DNA of 64,000 nt from Zunongwangia profunda SM-A87 (lineage in GTDB: Bacteria; Bacteroidota; Bacteroidia; Flavobacteriales; Flavobacteriaceae). Positions 1 to 8,863 of the stretch are shown here, piece by piece. The translations under genes were made by a program, and so were the position numbers. The notes under the pieces are model-generated. The model ran no database searches and was not told the DNA's origin. It was given only the letters and a program-made list of their open reading frames with translations. Location: the NCBI RefSeq assembly GCF_000023465.1, contig NC_014041.1:3959501-4023500 (forward strand). Reading direction: 5' to 3'. The stretch's first letter is position 1. Every line of letters starts with the position of its first letter.

Positions 1-1470
1 TTCTTTTATGGTAAACCTAAAAAGGACATGGAAAACTACCGGGTCACCAAATTATCAGACTCTTCCATGATTCTTAAAAGCGGGAGAAATGCAATTAACC
101 TCAAAGCTTATCAACCTAAAATAGCTGAAGTAATCCCAGCTGAAACTGCTAAAAAAATCATTCCAAATCAGGGAATTACCACCACAGGAATTCTACGTGG
201 AATTTTGGGGATGTTTTCGCTTATTGTTATTGCATTTGCATTTAGCAGTAACCGCAAAGCCATTAACTGGAAAACCGTTGGGATAGGTCTTGGAATGCAA
301 TTATTACTGGCTTACGGTGTTCTAAAAATCGATTGGGTGAAATCAACTTTCGAATTTGTGGGAAAAATCTTTGTGAAGATATTAGAATTTACCGCAGCAG
401 GAAGTGAATTCCTTTTGGGCGGACTTATGGACACCTCTAGTTTTGGATACATCTTTTTATTTCAGGTATTGCCTACCATTATTTTCTTTTCAGCGTTAAC
501 CTCTATTCTTTTTTACTACGGAATTATACAGGTGGTTGTTAGAGGGTTTGCGCTGGTACTTACGAAGTTATTAGGGATCTCTGGGGCAGAAAGCTTAAAC
601 GTTGCCGGAAACATTTTCTTAGGCCAAACAGAAGCTCCTTTAATGATTAAAGCTTATTTAGAGCGTATGACACGTTCTGAAATTTTACTGGTAATGATTG
701 GCGGTATGGCTACTGTGGCTGGTGGCGTTTTAGCTGCATATATAGGATTTTTAGGGGGAGACGACCCCATGGCTAGATTAGAGTTTGCCAAGCATCTACT
801 GGCTGCTTCGGTAATGGCTGCTCCGGGAGCAATTGTGATTTCTAAAATATTATACCCACAACAGGAAAAAATTAATACCGATGTAGAAGTTTCTTCTGAA
901 AAAATAGGATCTAACGTACTGGATGCTATTGCTATTGGAACCACTGAAGGTTTAAAACTTGCTGCCAATGTAGGTGCAATGTTGTTGGTTTTTGTGGCTT
1001 TAATCGCAATGATTAATTATGGCTTTGCCAAAGTAGGGCAAATCACTCATCTTAATGATGTGCTGGCGGCAAATACGCCTTATCAAACATTTTCAATCGA
1101 AGCAGTTCTGGGAACGGTTTTCGCTCCCCTGATGTGGCTTATAGGTGTTGCCAAGGAGGATATGATGTTAATGGGACAACTACTAGGCATTAAACTTGCT
1201 GCAAGTGAATTTGTGGGATATATACAATTAGCAGAACTTAAAAATGCCGCTTCAGGATTAAGCTTCACGTACCAGAAGTCGATTATTATGGCAACCTATA
1301 TGTTATGCGGTTTTGCAAATTTTGCTTCTATCGGTATTCAGCTTGGTGGAATTGGTTCTCTAGCCCCGGGACAACGTAAAAACTTATCTGAATTCGGGAT
1401 TAAAGCCGTAATCGGTGGAACACTGGCCTCTTTGCTATCAGCTACCATCGCAGGAATGATTATTGGGTAG
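1..1470 (+). CDS. NupC/CNT-family nucleoside transporter, 5' end outside the window
   Basis: Inner-membrane concentrative nucleoside transporter, importing nucleosides with an ion gradient. The protein shows many hydrophobic helices and CNT-type blocks such as GQTEAPLMIKAYL and a C-terminal MLCGFANFASIGIQLGG. An ATG exists at 28, but the frame is open to base 1 (FFYGKPKKD before that Met). The first 40 residues (KLSDSSMILKSG) resemble the end of the periplasmic lipocalin-like extension that precedes the transporter in many Flavobacteriaceae. I therefore read the gene as truncated by the window edge rather than starting at 28. The next gene follows after 11 bases on the same strand. Confidence 0.85.
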   Translation, partial: FFYGKPKKDMENYRVTKLSDSSMILKSGRNAINLKAYQPKIAEVIPAETAKKIIPNQGITTTGILRGILGMFSLIVIAFAFSSNRKAINWKTVGIGLGMQLLLAYGVLKIDWVKSTFEFVGKIFVKILEFTAAGSEFLLGGLMDTSSFGYIFLFQVLPTIIFFSALTSILFYYGIIQVVVRGFALVLTKLLGISGAESLNVAGNIFLGQTEAPLMIKAYLERMTRSEILLVMIGGMATVAGGVLAAYIGFLGGDDPMARLEFAKHLLAASVMAAPGAIVISKILYPQQEKINTDVEVSSEKIGSNVLDAIAIGTTEGLKLAANVGAMLLVFVALIAMINYGFAKVGQITHLNDVLAANTPYQTFSIEAVLGTVFAPLMWLIGVAKEDMMLMGQLLGIKLAASEFVGYIQLAELKNAASGLSFTYQKSIIMATYMLCGFANFASIGIQLGGIGSLAPGQRKNLSEFGIKAVIGGTLASLLSATIAGMIIG

Positions 1471-1481
1471 AACTTTTTAGT

Positions 1482-1910
1482 ATGATTAAGGGAAAGATAA
1501 AAAGTCTTGGTGAAATTGTTATTAGAGTAAATAACATGAAAATCATGACTGAATTTTATCATCAAACTATTGGTTTAGAAGTTATTCGAAACTCAGAAAA
1601 ATTCACCTTTTTCAAAATTGCAGAAGGTAATGCCGGACATCATCAGACACTAGCATTATTCCACAAAGAAAATCCAACAGCTTTCGAGGAAAAATTAAAT
1701 GACATAAATTCTAAAAACTCTTCATTACATCACTTTGCTCTTGAAATTGCAAAAGAAGATTATGATATTTTTTTATTGAAATGTGAAGAGCTTAATCTCG
1801 AATCTACGACTGAAGTTTTCCCATGGATTAAATGGAAGTCTGTTTTTATCAAAGACCCGGAAAACAATATTATCGAATTTGTTTGTTATGATGAAAACAT
1901 TCAGGAATAA
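1482..1910 (+). CDS. VOC (glyoxalase/bleomycin resistance) family protein
   Basis: 142 aa, one vicinal-oxygen-chelate module of two beta-alpha-beta-beta-beta halves. The start (LGEIVIRVNNMKIMTEFYHQ) is the usual first strand and helix. LHHFALEI begins the second half, and the end shows the common pattern FIKDPENNIIEFVC with a Glu ligand. Metal-ligand candidates are the His of LHHFALEI and the Glu of IIEFVC. VOC members range from glyoxalases and dioxygenases to resistance proteins, and nothing here decides the substrate. It lies 11 bases after the nucleoside transporter gene, so it may be co-transcribed. Confidence 0.8.
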   Translation: MIKGKIKSLGEIVIRVNNMKIMTEFYHQTIGLEVIRNSEKFTFFKIAEGNAGHHQTLALFHKENPTAFEEKLNDINSKNSSLHHFALEIAKEDYDIFLLKCEELNLESTTEVFPWIKWKSVFIKDPENNIIEFVCYDENIQE

Positions 1911-1936
1911 TTAATTCGATCTAACTCTAATACTTT

Positions 1937-3559
1937 TTATATTTCTTCTTTAAGACTTATTTCTCCTTTTGATTTTTCTCCTTGCTCACCTAAAACAATA
2001 AGGACATAATCATTTACTGGTAGTGCGATCTCTAGATCATCAGAATTTTTCGTCTTTAAATTAAGAACCGGCACTGCATTCTTTTTATAAATATCGAATT
2101 CTTCTTTATTATAAATTTTAGCAAGTAAAGTAGTCTCTAAATTGAAGTTTCTTAAATTCAGTTTATAGTTTTTAAACTCTTTTTCTGGATAAGTATTTTT
2201 TAAATTGGTGGGTATATTATTTATTACATAATAGTCATTTGTCTTTTCTTGTCCTGGAGGTAGTTCATGAAATGGTATTAAAGTGAGACCATTGGTCGTT
2301 TTATCAATAATTTCAACCTGATTTATCGTCAAAGGATTTATACCAGTGATTTCTTTGAGGTAAACAGCCATTCGCTTCCCTTTTTTGGTTGGCTTTTCCA
2401 AAATATGATCAATCCCAGCGTGTACCAGGATTTTAGCCTTTGGATCATTTTCTATTATCGCTGCAAGTTTTTTGGCTTGCCCTAATTCTCTATCTACCGC
2501 CATATCGCTACTTTCATAAGCGATAATTTTATATCCCAATTCTTTTGCGATCCTTATAAGATGTGCAAAATAGGGCTCCTGTATATAATATCCAGCACTT
2601 AATGTAGGATAAGGTCGTTCTTCAGTAATCTTTGAAGCCTGAAAAGAACTACTCAATGCTTCAAGTGCCAGATAATTAAACCCGTTCTTTTTTAATTTCT
2701 TCAGTAATTGAATTGTAAATATTCGATGTTTTGGATACCAGTGATTTTCATTCACCATAACCACATTAGTAGATTTCGACTCTTGTGAAATTTTACCAAA
2801 GGCAGCGGTATCATGATAAATCTTTGAGGTATCAATACTTGCTATATTTATTTTTTGCTTACGTATTCTTTTTTGTTCAAATACATTTATCAGGCTATCA
2901 TACATAATATTATTTTGTACAAATGAATTGATAGTAGTCAAAAACTGGTATTGCATCCAATCTTGCCCAAGGCTATCTTCAACTGGTGCATTTATTAGTT
3001 TTTTACTCGCTCTTAGATAATTAATATCGTCCCTTACGTTTTCGAAAACACTGGAATAGGTTAAAGCATTACTACTATCTATCTTAAATCGAATACTTTT
3101 TAAAATTTCTTCTCCATCATTAATCACACTTTTCATAGTTATGCTGTCCTGCCTTATTAATAAGAGATAGGCCCTTTTTTGATTATTAGCAGTTTGAAAT
3201 AATACCGACTTCGCCAAAGTGTCTTTTATGGGAAATTCTAAAGTATCAATATCTTTTACATACTCATTAAGAAATAAATATGCCGCATATCTCGGTGCTA
3301 TCGTTGTTTCCGAAAAAGCAAGAATATCTTTCATCCTCAGGAAAGGATATTTCTTCAATAAAGATCGAAGTGAAGTTTTATCAATTTGTTCTAAAGAACC
3401 GAAATGCGTATCCCCAAAATATTGAACAGTAATTTTTGCTTTAGTATTTATAAGCCTGCTCTTATTTACGTAATTATATTTAGCCAAATGATGATAAGGA
3501 CTACAACTTAAAAGGAGAAAGAAAATAAAGACTAAGAAGTAATATCTGTAATGAAGCAT
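1937..3559 (-). CDS. lipoprotein with EreA/ChaN-like domain
   Basis: About 540 aa. I use ATG at 3559 rather than an in-frame TTG 30 bases upstream because it gives a clean lipoprotein signal, MLHYRYYFLVFIFFLLLSC. The middle part (VVMVNENHWYPKHR, FNYLALEALSSS, YKIIAYESSDM, KILVHAGIDHI) is like the erythromycin-esterase/ChaN/TraB group: an NE-H motif followed by ExxxxS and a late HAG-H motif. The C-terminal part is a poorly recognisable beta-rich segment. It is convergent with the VOC gene, 26 bases away. Function is unknown; a hydrolase of small molecules or a heme-binding role are both possible. Confidence 0.6.
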   Translation of the reverse strand: MLHYRYYFLVFIFFLLLSCSPYHHLAKYNYVNKSRLINTKAKITVQYFGDTHFGSLEQIDKTSLRSLLKKYPFLRMKDILAFSETTIAPRYAAYLFLNEYVKDIDTLEFPIKDTLAKSVLFQTANNQKRAYLLLIRQDSITMKSVINDGEEILKSIRFKIDSSNALTYSSVFENVRDDINYLRASKKLINAPVEDSLGQDWMQYQFLTTINSFVQNNIMYDSLINVFEQKRIRKQKINIASIDTSKIYHDTAAFGKISQESKSTNVVMVNENHWYPKHRIFTIQLLKKLKKNGFNYLALEALSSSFQASKITEERPYPTLSAGYYIQEPYFAHLIRIAKELGYKIIAYESSDMAVDRELGQAKKLAAIIENDPKAKILVHAGIDHILEKPTKKGKRMAVYLKEITGINPLTINQVEIIDKTTNGLTLIPFHELPPGQEKTNDYYVINNIPTNLKNTYPEKEFKNYKLNLRNFNLETTLLAKIYNKEEFDIYKKNAVPVLNLKTKNSDDLEIALPVNDYVLIVLGEQGEKSKGEISLKEEI

Positions 3560-3715
3560 GATTGATAAATTTATTTTCGTAATATACAACTAAATAATTA
3601 GTTTAAAAGTTTTGCTATAACAAATGCGTGGGCAAAGTAGTATTACTGTAATCCAAATTCATTATTTTAGCGCCTTATTAGTTAGTTCATTTTTTGAAAA
3701 AAGGGTAGCAGAATT

Positions 3716-4540
3716 ATGAAGCAATATCACGACTTATTACAGTATATTTTAGATCATGGAGCAGAAAAAGGAGATCGTACCGGCACGGGTACTAAAAGTG
3801 TTTTTGGCTACCAGATGCGATTTAATTTAAGTGAAGGATTCCCGATGGTCACCACTAAAAAAGTACATTTAAAATCGATCATTTACGAGCTACTTTGGTT
3901 TTTAAAAGGAGACACTAACATTAAATATCTGCAGGAAAATGGCGTTAGAATTTGGAATGAATGGGCTGATGAACATGGCGATTTAGGACCGGTGTATGGC
4001 CACCAGTGGAGAAACTGGAATAGTGAAGAAATCGATCAAATTTCAGAAATTATAGAAACCTTAAAGACCAATCCTAATAGTCGAAGAATGTTGGTTTCAG
4101 CCTGGAATCCTTCCGTAATGCCGGATACTGCGGTTTCTTTTTCAGAAAATGTAGCCAATGGTAAAGCAGCACTTCCACCCTGCCACGCTTTTTTTCAATT
4201 TTATGTAGCTGATGGAAAATTAAGTTGTCAACTTTATCAGCGCAGCGCCGATGTATTTTTAGGCGTTCCGTTTAATATTGCTTCTTATGCGTTATTTACG
4301 ATGATGATGGCTCAGGTTTGTGGATACGAACCGGGAGATTTTATTCACACTTTTGGTGATGTACATATTTACAGCAATCATATGGAGCAGGTAAAACTTC
4401 AGTTAAGCAGAACACCAAGAGCCTTACCTATTATGAAGATGAATCCTGAAATCACTAATATTTTTGATTTTTCGTTTGAAGATTTTAAATTAGAGGGATA
4501 TGATCCGCATCCGGCTATTAAAGGCAAGGTTGCGGTATAA
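3716..4540 (+). CDS. thyA: thymidylate synthase
   Basis: Makes dTMP from dUMP with methylene-tetrahydrofolate, producing dihydrofolate. 274 aa, close to the 264 aa of the E. coli enzyme. Visible motifs are [11 protein letters not shown] for phosphate binding, the catalytic Cys in [12 protein letters not shown] (about C156), the dUMP-binding block [18 protein letters not shown], and HIYSNHMEQ. The product dihydrofolate would be recycled by the reductase gene at 10496. Two small secreted-protein genes follow on the same strand after 30 bases. Confidence 0.97.
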   Translation: MKQYHDLLQYILDHGAEKGDRTGTGTKSVFGYQMRFNLSEGFPMVTTKKVHLKSIIYELLWFLKGDTNIKYLQENGVRIWNEWADEHGDLGPVYGHQWRNWNSEEIDQISEIIETLKTNPNSRRMLVSAWNPSVMPDTAVSFSENVANGKAALPPCHAFFQFYVADGKLSCQLYQRSADVFLGVPFNIASYALFTMMMAQVCGYEPGDFIHTFGDVHIYSNHMEQVKLQLSRTPRALPIMKMNPEITNIFDFSFEDFKLEGYDPHPAIKGKVAV

Positions 4541-4570
4541 TCAAATTTTTAATTTAAAATTGTTAGTATT

Positions 4571-4948
4571 ATGAAAAGCGTATTGCTTATAGCAAGTTTT
4601 GTAATTGGAAGTATCACCACCGTGGCAGCACAGCAAACCTCACCAGTTTGGCCCGGATGTGAGGATAGCAAAAATGTAAAAACCTGTTTTAACAAGAAAC
4701 TTAGTAAACACGTTAGAGAAAATTACAAATACCCAAAAAATGACGCCGGTGAATATGTTCGCGGTGAAGTGACCATCAAATTTGAAGTTGATGAAGAGGG
4801 TAAAGTAAATGTTTTAAATATTGAAGGTGACGAACCTTTAGTAAATGAAGCGGCTAAAGAAATGATCGAAAAAATGCCAAAAATGGAACCTGGTACACTT
4901 CAGGGAGAACCTGATGCGCGCGAATTTACTGTTCCATTTAAATTCTAA
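4571..4948 (+). CDS. secreted stand-alone TonB C-terminal-like protein (copy 1)
   Basis: 125 aa with a signal peptide ending near VAAQQ. The mature part begins SPVWPGCED and contains two cysteines in a WPGC...CF pattern, then a TonB_C-like fold: VTIKFEVDEEGKVNVLNIEG, and an ending with MPKMEPG and a basic-hydrophobic FTVPFKF. There is no transmembrane anchor or proline-rich linker as in true TonB, so it is a periplasmic single domain. It follows thyA and precedes a paralogue with the same motif order. Function unknown. Confidence 0.75.
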   Translation: MKSVLLIASFVIGSITTVAAQQTSPVWPGCEDSKNVKTCFNKKLSKHVRENYKYPKNDAGEYVRGEVTIKFEVDEEGKVNVLNIEGDEPLVNEAAKEMIEKMPKMEPGTLQGEPDAREFTVPFKF

Positions 4949-4982
4949 TAAAAATTACCAAACTATATTATCTTCAGTTTTT

Positions 4983-5396
4983 ATGAAAAATCTACTATTT
5001 ACCATTTGCTTGTTGGTGAGTTTTATAAGTTGCGGACAAGAGCATGTAAAAACTGAAGGTAATACGGTTACTGTTTCAGAAATAGCTCCGGTGTGGCCTG
5101 GATGTGAATCTCCTACTAATGATCAGGACGACTGCTTTCGTAAGAAATTCCTGGAACTGGTAAAAACTACTTATAAATACCCTCGTAAAGAAAACGGTGA
5201 TTTTATTCGTGGCAAAGCCACTATCAAAATGCATATCGATGAAAAAGGAGTGGCACAAATCGATAAAATCGAAACCAAAGAACCCGAAATAAAAGTAGCA
5301 TTAGAAAAAATGCTTAAGGAATTACCTAAAATGACCCCCGGTAAAAGAGCGGGAAAATCTATCTCAATAAAATATACGATACCGGTTAAGCTTTAA
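4983..5396 (+). CDS. lipoprotein with TonB C-terminal-like domain (copy 2)
   Basis: 137 aa. I start at ATG 4983 because it gives a lipoprotein signal MKNLLFTICLLVSFISC; a longer frame opens inside the preceding gene. The mature domain APVWPGCES...DCFRKKF...ATIKMHIDEKG...LPKMTPGKR aligns by eye along its whole length with the protein encoded just upstream, so the two arose by tandem duplication. The first copy is secreted in soluble form while this one is lipid-anchored. Function unknown; binding to a periplasmic or envelope partner is likely from the fold. Confidence 0.75.
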   Translation: MKNLLFTICLLVSFISCGQEHVKTEGNTVTVSEIAPVWPGCESPTNDQDDCFRKKFLELVKTTYKYPRKENGDFIRGKATIKMHIDEKGVAQIDKIETKEPEIKVALEKMLKELPKMTPGKRAGKSISIKYTIPVKL

Positions 5397-5630
5397 AGTT
5401 TGCAGTACAATTAACCTACAGATTAATTATTTAACCCTGATTCATTTTTTTCAACAAATACGAAATAAAAAATCTAAGCTCTAATTTCTTAGTTCTCAAT
5501 TCTAAAAGGGAAGCGGTCTAAATTCTAATATCTAATAGCTCAAAATAACGTTTTTCAACTCGCTACTAGCACTATTCCTTTTTTAACTTGGGATTAACGC
5601 TGGTGAAAACTTATCACTTCTAAAAAATTG

Positions 5631-5638
5631 TAAATTTG
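5631..5638 (+). promoter_or_regulatory. possible -7 promoter element of egtBD
   Basis: TAAATTTG matches the Bacteroidota -7 consensus TAnnTTTG exactly and lies 31 bases before the egtB start. No convincing -33 TTG/TTTG was found at the normal 17-23 base spacing, so this is only a candidate. Confidence 0.35.
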
Positions 5639-5669
5639 AGAGATACGCACAAATCGCAGACCTCTTTTT

Positions 5670-6833
5670 ATGCTTTTACAATCTGAATTATTAGATTTCT
5701 TCAATGAAACCAGAGCAAAATCTGAACTTATCTGTTCTTTTTTGGAAACTGAAGATTACGTGGTTCAACCTATCGTAGATGTTTCTCCGCCTAAGTGGCA
5801 CTTGGGACACACTACCTGGTTCTTCGAAGAATTTGTTCTAAAACCTTATAAAAGCGGATATCAGCTTTTTGATAATCACTCTGCTTATGTTTTTAATAGT
5901 TACTATGAAAGTGTAGGTGAAAAAGTAATTCGTACCGATCGAGGAAATCTTTCGCGCCCAACCGTTGCCTGGGTGTATAAATACCGAAATTATGTTTCTA
6001 AAGCATTACAGGATTTTATTGAATCTGAAGATTTAAATAATAAAATTCTTGAGGTGATCGAGATTGGTTGCCATCATGAAAAGCAACATCAGGAACTTCT
6101 CTATACCGATATTAAATATATTTTAGGCAATAATCCGCTTTTCCCTAAATATAATGACCAGTTTGAAGAAAACCCAATTCAGGATTTTCCCCAGCAATGG
6201 ATTACTATAGATAAAGGAAATTATGAGATTGGGCATAACAGTACCGATTTTTGCTACGACAATGAGCTTGGCAGACACAAAGTTTACTTAGCCGATTATC
6301 AAATTTCAAATAAACTGGTTACTAATAAAGAATATATCGAATTTATCGAAGACGGAGGATACAATGATGTTTTACTATGGCATGCTGAAGCTTGGGATTG
6401 GATAAATTCCAATCAGATTTCAGCCCCATCTTATTGGCATAAAATCGATGACGCATGGCAACAGTTTACCCTACAGGGACTACAAAAATTAATTCCCGAT
6501 GCACCGCTAAGTCACATTAGTTATTACGAAGCTTTTGCTTTTGCTCAATGGAAAGGTTTACGCTTACCTACCGAACAGGAATGGGAAGTTGCAAATAGCA
6601 AATTTAACTGGGGATTACGTTGGGAATGGACAGAAAGTGCTTATACTCCCTACCCCGGCTATATAAAAGCCCCAGGAGCTTTAGGGGAATACAATGGTAA
6701 ATTTATGGTGAATCAAAAAGTCCTTCGAGGAGGCTCTGTTGCCACTTCAAAAAAGCATACAAGACCCACCTATCGCAATTTTTTCCATGCGCCATTACGT
6801 TGGCAATTCACAGGAATTCGCCTTGCTAAATAA
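5670..6833 (+). CDS. egtB: ergothioneine biosynthesis sulfoxide synthase EgtB
   Basis: Non-heme iron enzyme joining hercynine to a cysteine or gamma-glutamylcysteine thiol with O2. 387 aa with an N-terminal DinB-like helical bundle and a C-terminal formylglycine-generating-enzyme (C-lectin) fold. Three likely iron ligands are visible: His47 in WHLGHTTWFFEE, and His136 and His140 in CHHEKQHQELL. The C-terminal part shows LRLPTEQEWEVA and VLRGGSVAT, and ends ...RWQFTGIRLAK, typical of the family. egtD follows after 15 bases, forming a two-gene pathway unit. No egtA or egtC is present nearby, which raises the possibility that cysteine is used directly. Confidence 0.92.
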   Translation: MLLQSELLDFFNETRAKSELICSFLETEDYVVQPIVDVSPPKWHLGHTTWFFEEFVLKPYKSGYQLFDNHSAYVFNSYYESVGEKVIRTDRGNLSRPTVAWVYKYRNYVSKALQDFIESEDLNNKILEVIEIGCHHEKQHQELLYTDIKYILGNNPLFPKYNDQFEENPIQDFPQQWITIDKGNYEIGHNSTDFCYDNELGRHKVYLADYQISNKLVTNKEYIEFIEDGGYNDVLLWHAEAWDWINSNQISAPSYWHKIDDAWQQFTLQGLQKLIPDAPLSHISYYEAFAFAQWKGLRLPTEQEWEVANSKFNWGLRWEWTESAYTPYPGYIKAPGALGEYNGKFMVNQKVLRGGSVATSKKHTRPTYRNFFHAPLRWQFTGIRLAK

Positions 6834-6848
6834 CCATCAACCTAGATT

Positions 6849-7826
6849 ATGAAATCCACACCTACTACCACAAAATACGATACTGCTTTTGAAGAAGATG
6901 TTGCCAAAGGTCTAACTAGCTTCCCAAAGTATCTGCTTTCCAAATATATTTATGATAAAAAGGGTGATAAGCTGTTCCAGCAAATCATGAATATGCCAGA
7001 GTACTATTTAACCAATTGTGAACTGGGCATTATAGAACAGCATACTGCTTCCATTGCCGATTCTTTTAATGGTAAAAACGGATTCGATTTAATTGAACTC
7101 GGCGCAGGAGACGGCAAGAAAACCAAGGTTCTACTGAAACATCTGGTAGCTAAACATTATGATTTTAATTACTTACCGGTAGATATTAGCCAACATGTGT
7201 TAGACGAACTGGAAGAAGCCCTAAAAACTGAAATCCCTGGGGTTAAGATCAGAACCCAGCAAGGTACTTACTTTAAAACTTTGGAAAAATTGGCCGACTA
7301 TAATTCGCGTAAAAAAGTGATTATGGTGTTGGGATCTAATATTGGAAACCTTTTACACGAAAAAGCCATCGATTTTTTAAAAAATATCTGCGAAGCCATG
7401 AGCGAAGAAGATATGTTATTTATGGGGTTTGATCAGAAAAAAAATCCCCAACAGATCCTCGATGCTTATAATGATCCCCATGGAATCACAGAAGCTTTCA
7501 ATAAAAATCTTCTGGTACGGATGAATAATGAATTGGATGCCGACTTTAATATTGAGGATTTTAAACACTGGGAAACTTACAATCCTGAAACGGGGACAGC
7601 TAGTAGCTATCTGGTAAGCAGCAAGCAACAACAGATTAAAATCGACAAACTGGGCTTAACTATTCATTTTGATGCCTGGGAAACTATTCATACTGAAATT
7701 TCTCAGAAATATGATGATCATATTGTACAGTGGCTGGCGAAAGAATCAGGGCTTGCTGTTACGGATGAATTTAGCGATTCGGAAAACTGTTATAAAAATT
7801 ATATCTTTAGAAGGAAAACTTTTTAA
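6849..7826 (+). CDS. egtD: L-histidine N-alpha-methyltransferase EgtD
   Basis: SAM-dependent trimethylation of histidine to hercynine, the substrate of EgtB. 325 aa, the usual length. The N-terminus has the family pattern (FPKYLLSKYIYDKKGDKLFQ, MPEYYLTNCE). The SAM-binding loop is IELGAGDGKK (residues 82-90), followed by the acidic YLPVDISQHVL and VMVLGSNIGNLL. It sits 15 bases behind egtB and is presumably co-transcribed. The first gene downstream, a secreted protein, begins 24 bases later and may belong to the same transcript. Confidence 0.93.
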   Translation: MKSTPTTTKYDTAFEEDVAKGLTSFPKYLLSKYIYDKKGDKLFQQIMNMPEYYLTNCELGIIEQHTASIADSFNGKNGFDLIELGAGDGKKTKVLLKHLVAKHYDFNYLPVDISQHVLDELEEALKTEIPGVKIRTQQGTYFKTLEKLADYNSRKKVIMVLGSNIGNLLHEKAIDFLKNICEAMSEEDMLFMGFDQKKNPQQILDAYNDPHGITEAFNKNLLVRMNNELDADFNIEDFKHWETYNPETGTASSYLVSSKQQQIKIDKLGLTIHFDAWETIHTEISQKYDDHIVQWLAKESGLAVTDEFSDSENCYKNYIFRRKTF

Positions 7827-7849
7827 AGCTACAATCAACACCCTATACC

Positions 7850-8455
7850 ATGAAAAAGTTACTATTCCTTTTTTCGGCAATTCTTTTAAGTTTCGCGTTT
7901 ATCCCGGTACAGAATCATTCTGAAACATCAGAAAATATAGCTTTACAAGAGTTTATCCCGCAGGGAAAAATCAGCTTTTCTGAGATAGAATCGATTGAAA
8001 AATCTGCTATAGATACTAATTTTGAAACAAAACTCACATTTGTTGATATCGAAGACGGTAATGTAATAAAATATCTTTCAGAAAAGACCAAAATAAAAAG
8101 TGACCTCGCGTTTAATCAAAATGAATATCTCAAAATTGTTAAGCTAAAAGGAAGTTTTGCTTACGATATAAAAAAGACTTTAAAAAACATCGAGTTTGGG
8201 ACGACTACAACAACACATCCTGATTTTATTCTAAATACTGAAGAGAATAGCATTGCACTTGATAAAAATATCTATTCATTTTCCGCTAAAATGAGTATTG
8301 AACATTCAGAAAATGCTTTTAACAGTGCCTGGACGGGGTTTGTATATACTAACGGACAATCTAAAGTAGTTTTAGCAAAACTTGAAGATAATCGCTTCGG
8401 AATTTTGATTCAGCAACCAAATAAAAAACCTCAGGTTTTTATCGAAAATCAGTAA
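7850..8455 (+). CDS. secreted hypothetical protein
   Basis: 201 aa with signal peptide MKKLLFLFSAILLSFAFIPV. I recognise no domain. The body is beta-strand rich with few cysteines and ends KKPQVFIENQ. It follows egtD by 24 bases and precedes the DUF427 gene by 2 bases, so the three are probably co-transcribed. No functional call. Confidence 0.65.
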   Translation: MKKLLFLFSAILLSFAFIPVQNHSETSENIALQEFIPQGKISFSEIESIEKSAIDTNFETKLTFVDIEDGNVIKYLSEKTKIKSDLAFNQNEYLKIVKLKGSFAYDIKKTLKNIEFGTTTTTHPDFILNTEENSIALDKNIYSFSAKMSIEHSENAFNSAWTGFVYTNGQSKVVLAKLEDNRFGILIQQPNKKPQVFIENQ

Positions 8456-8457
8456 TT

Positions 8458-8739
8458 ATGAAAGCGATCTGGAAAAATACGGTTATTGCGGAAAGTACTG
8501 AAACCAAAACGGTAGAGAGCAATCATTATTTTCCCATGGAAAGTATTAAAAAGGAATATTTTAAAAATAGTAAAAAACAAACACGTTGTCCCTGGAAGGG
8601 ATTAGCTTCCTATTTCACTATAGAAATTGATGGTGAGAAAAACGAAGATGCCGCCTGGTATTATCCAAAAACCAGTCATGCTGCCAAACCTATCCAAAAT
8701 CACGTCGCCTTTAAAAATGGTGTCGAGATAAAAGTTTGA
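8458..8739 (+). CDS. DUF427 domain protein
   Basis: 93 aa, essentially a single DUF427 module. Family signatures seen are WKNTVIAES at the N-terminus, ESNHYFP, TRCPWKG, and the C-terminal DAAWYYPKTSHAAKPIQNHVAF. This is a compact beta-tent fold of unknown biochemical role. It is separated by only 2 bases from the preceding secreted-protein gene. Confidence 0.85.
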   Translation: MKAIWKNTVIAESTETKTVESNHYFPMESIKKEYFKNSKKQTRCPWKGLASYFTIEIDGEKNEDAAWYYPKTSHAAKPIQNHVAFKNGVEIKV

Positions 8740-8863
8740 AAATTAGTTTTTTTACGCAAGTGAAAAAATCTTACCTATTTAACGATAATAATCACAAAGA
8801 CTATGAGATTTTGAGTCAAGTTGAAAATAAAGACTTGTAATGTTCTTTTTATCAAAAAATAAA

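Noticed and set aside
5508..5520. GAAGCGGTCTA word also at the right end of the window (63990-64000)
   Set aside because: Eleven bases only, with different surroundings; not enough to call a repeat.
8736..8840. Short frame after the DUF427 gene starting with TTG
   Set aside because: 35 codons, no ATG, no similarity, poor context; most likely chance in AT-rich spacer.
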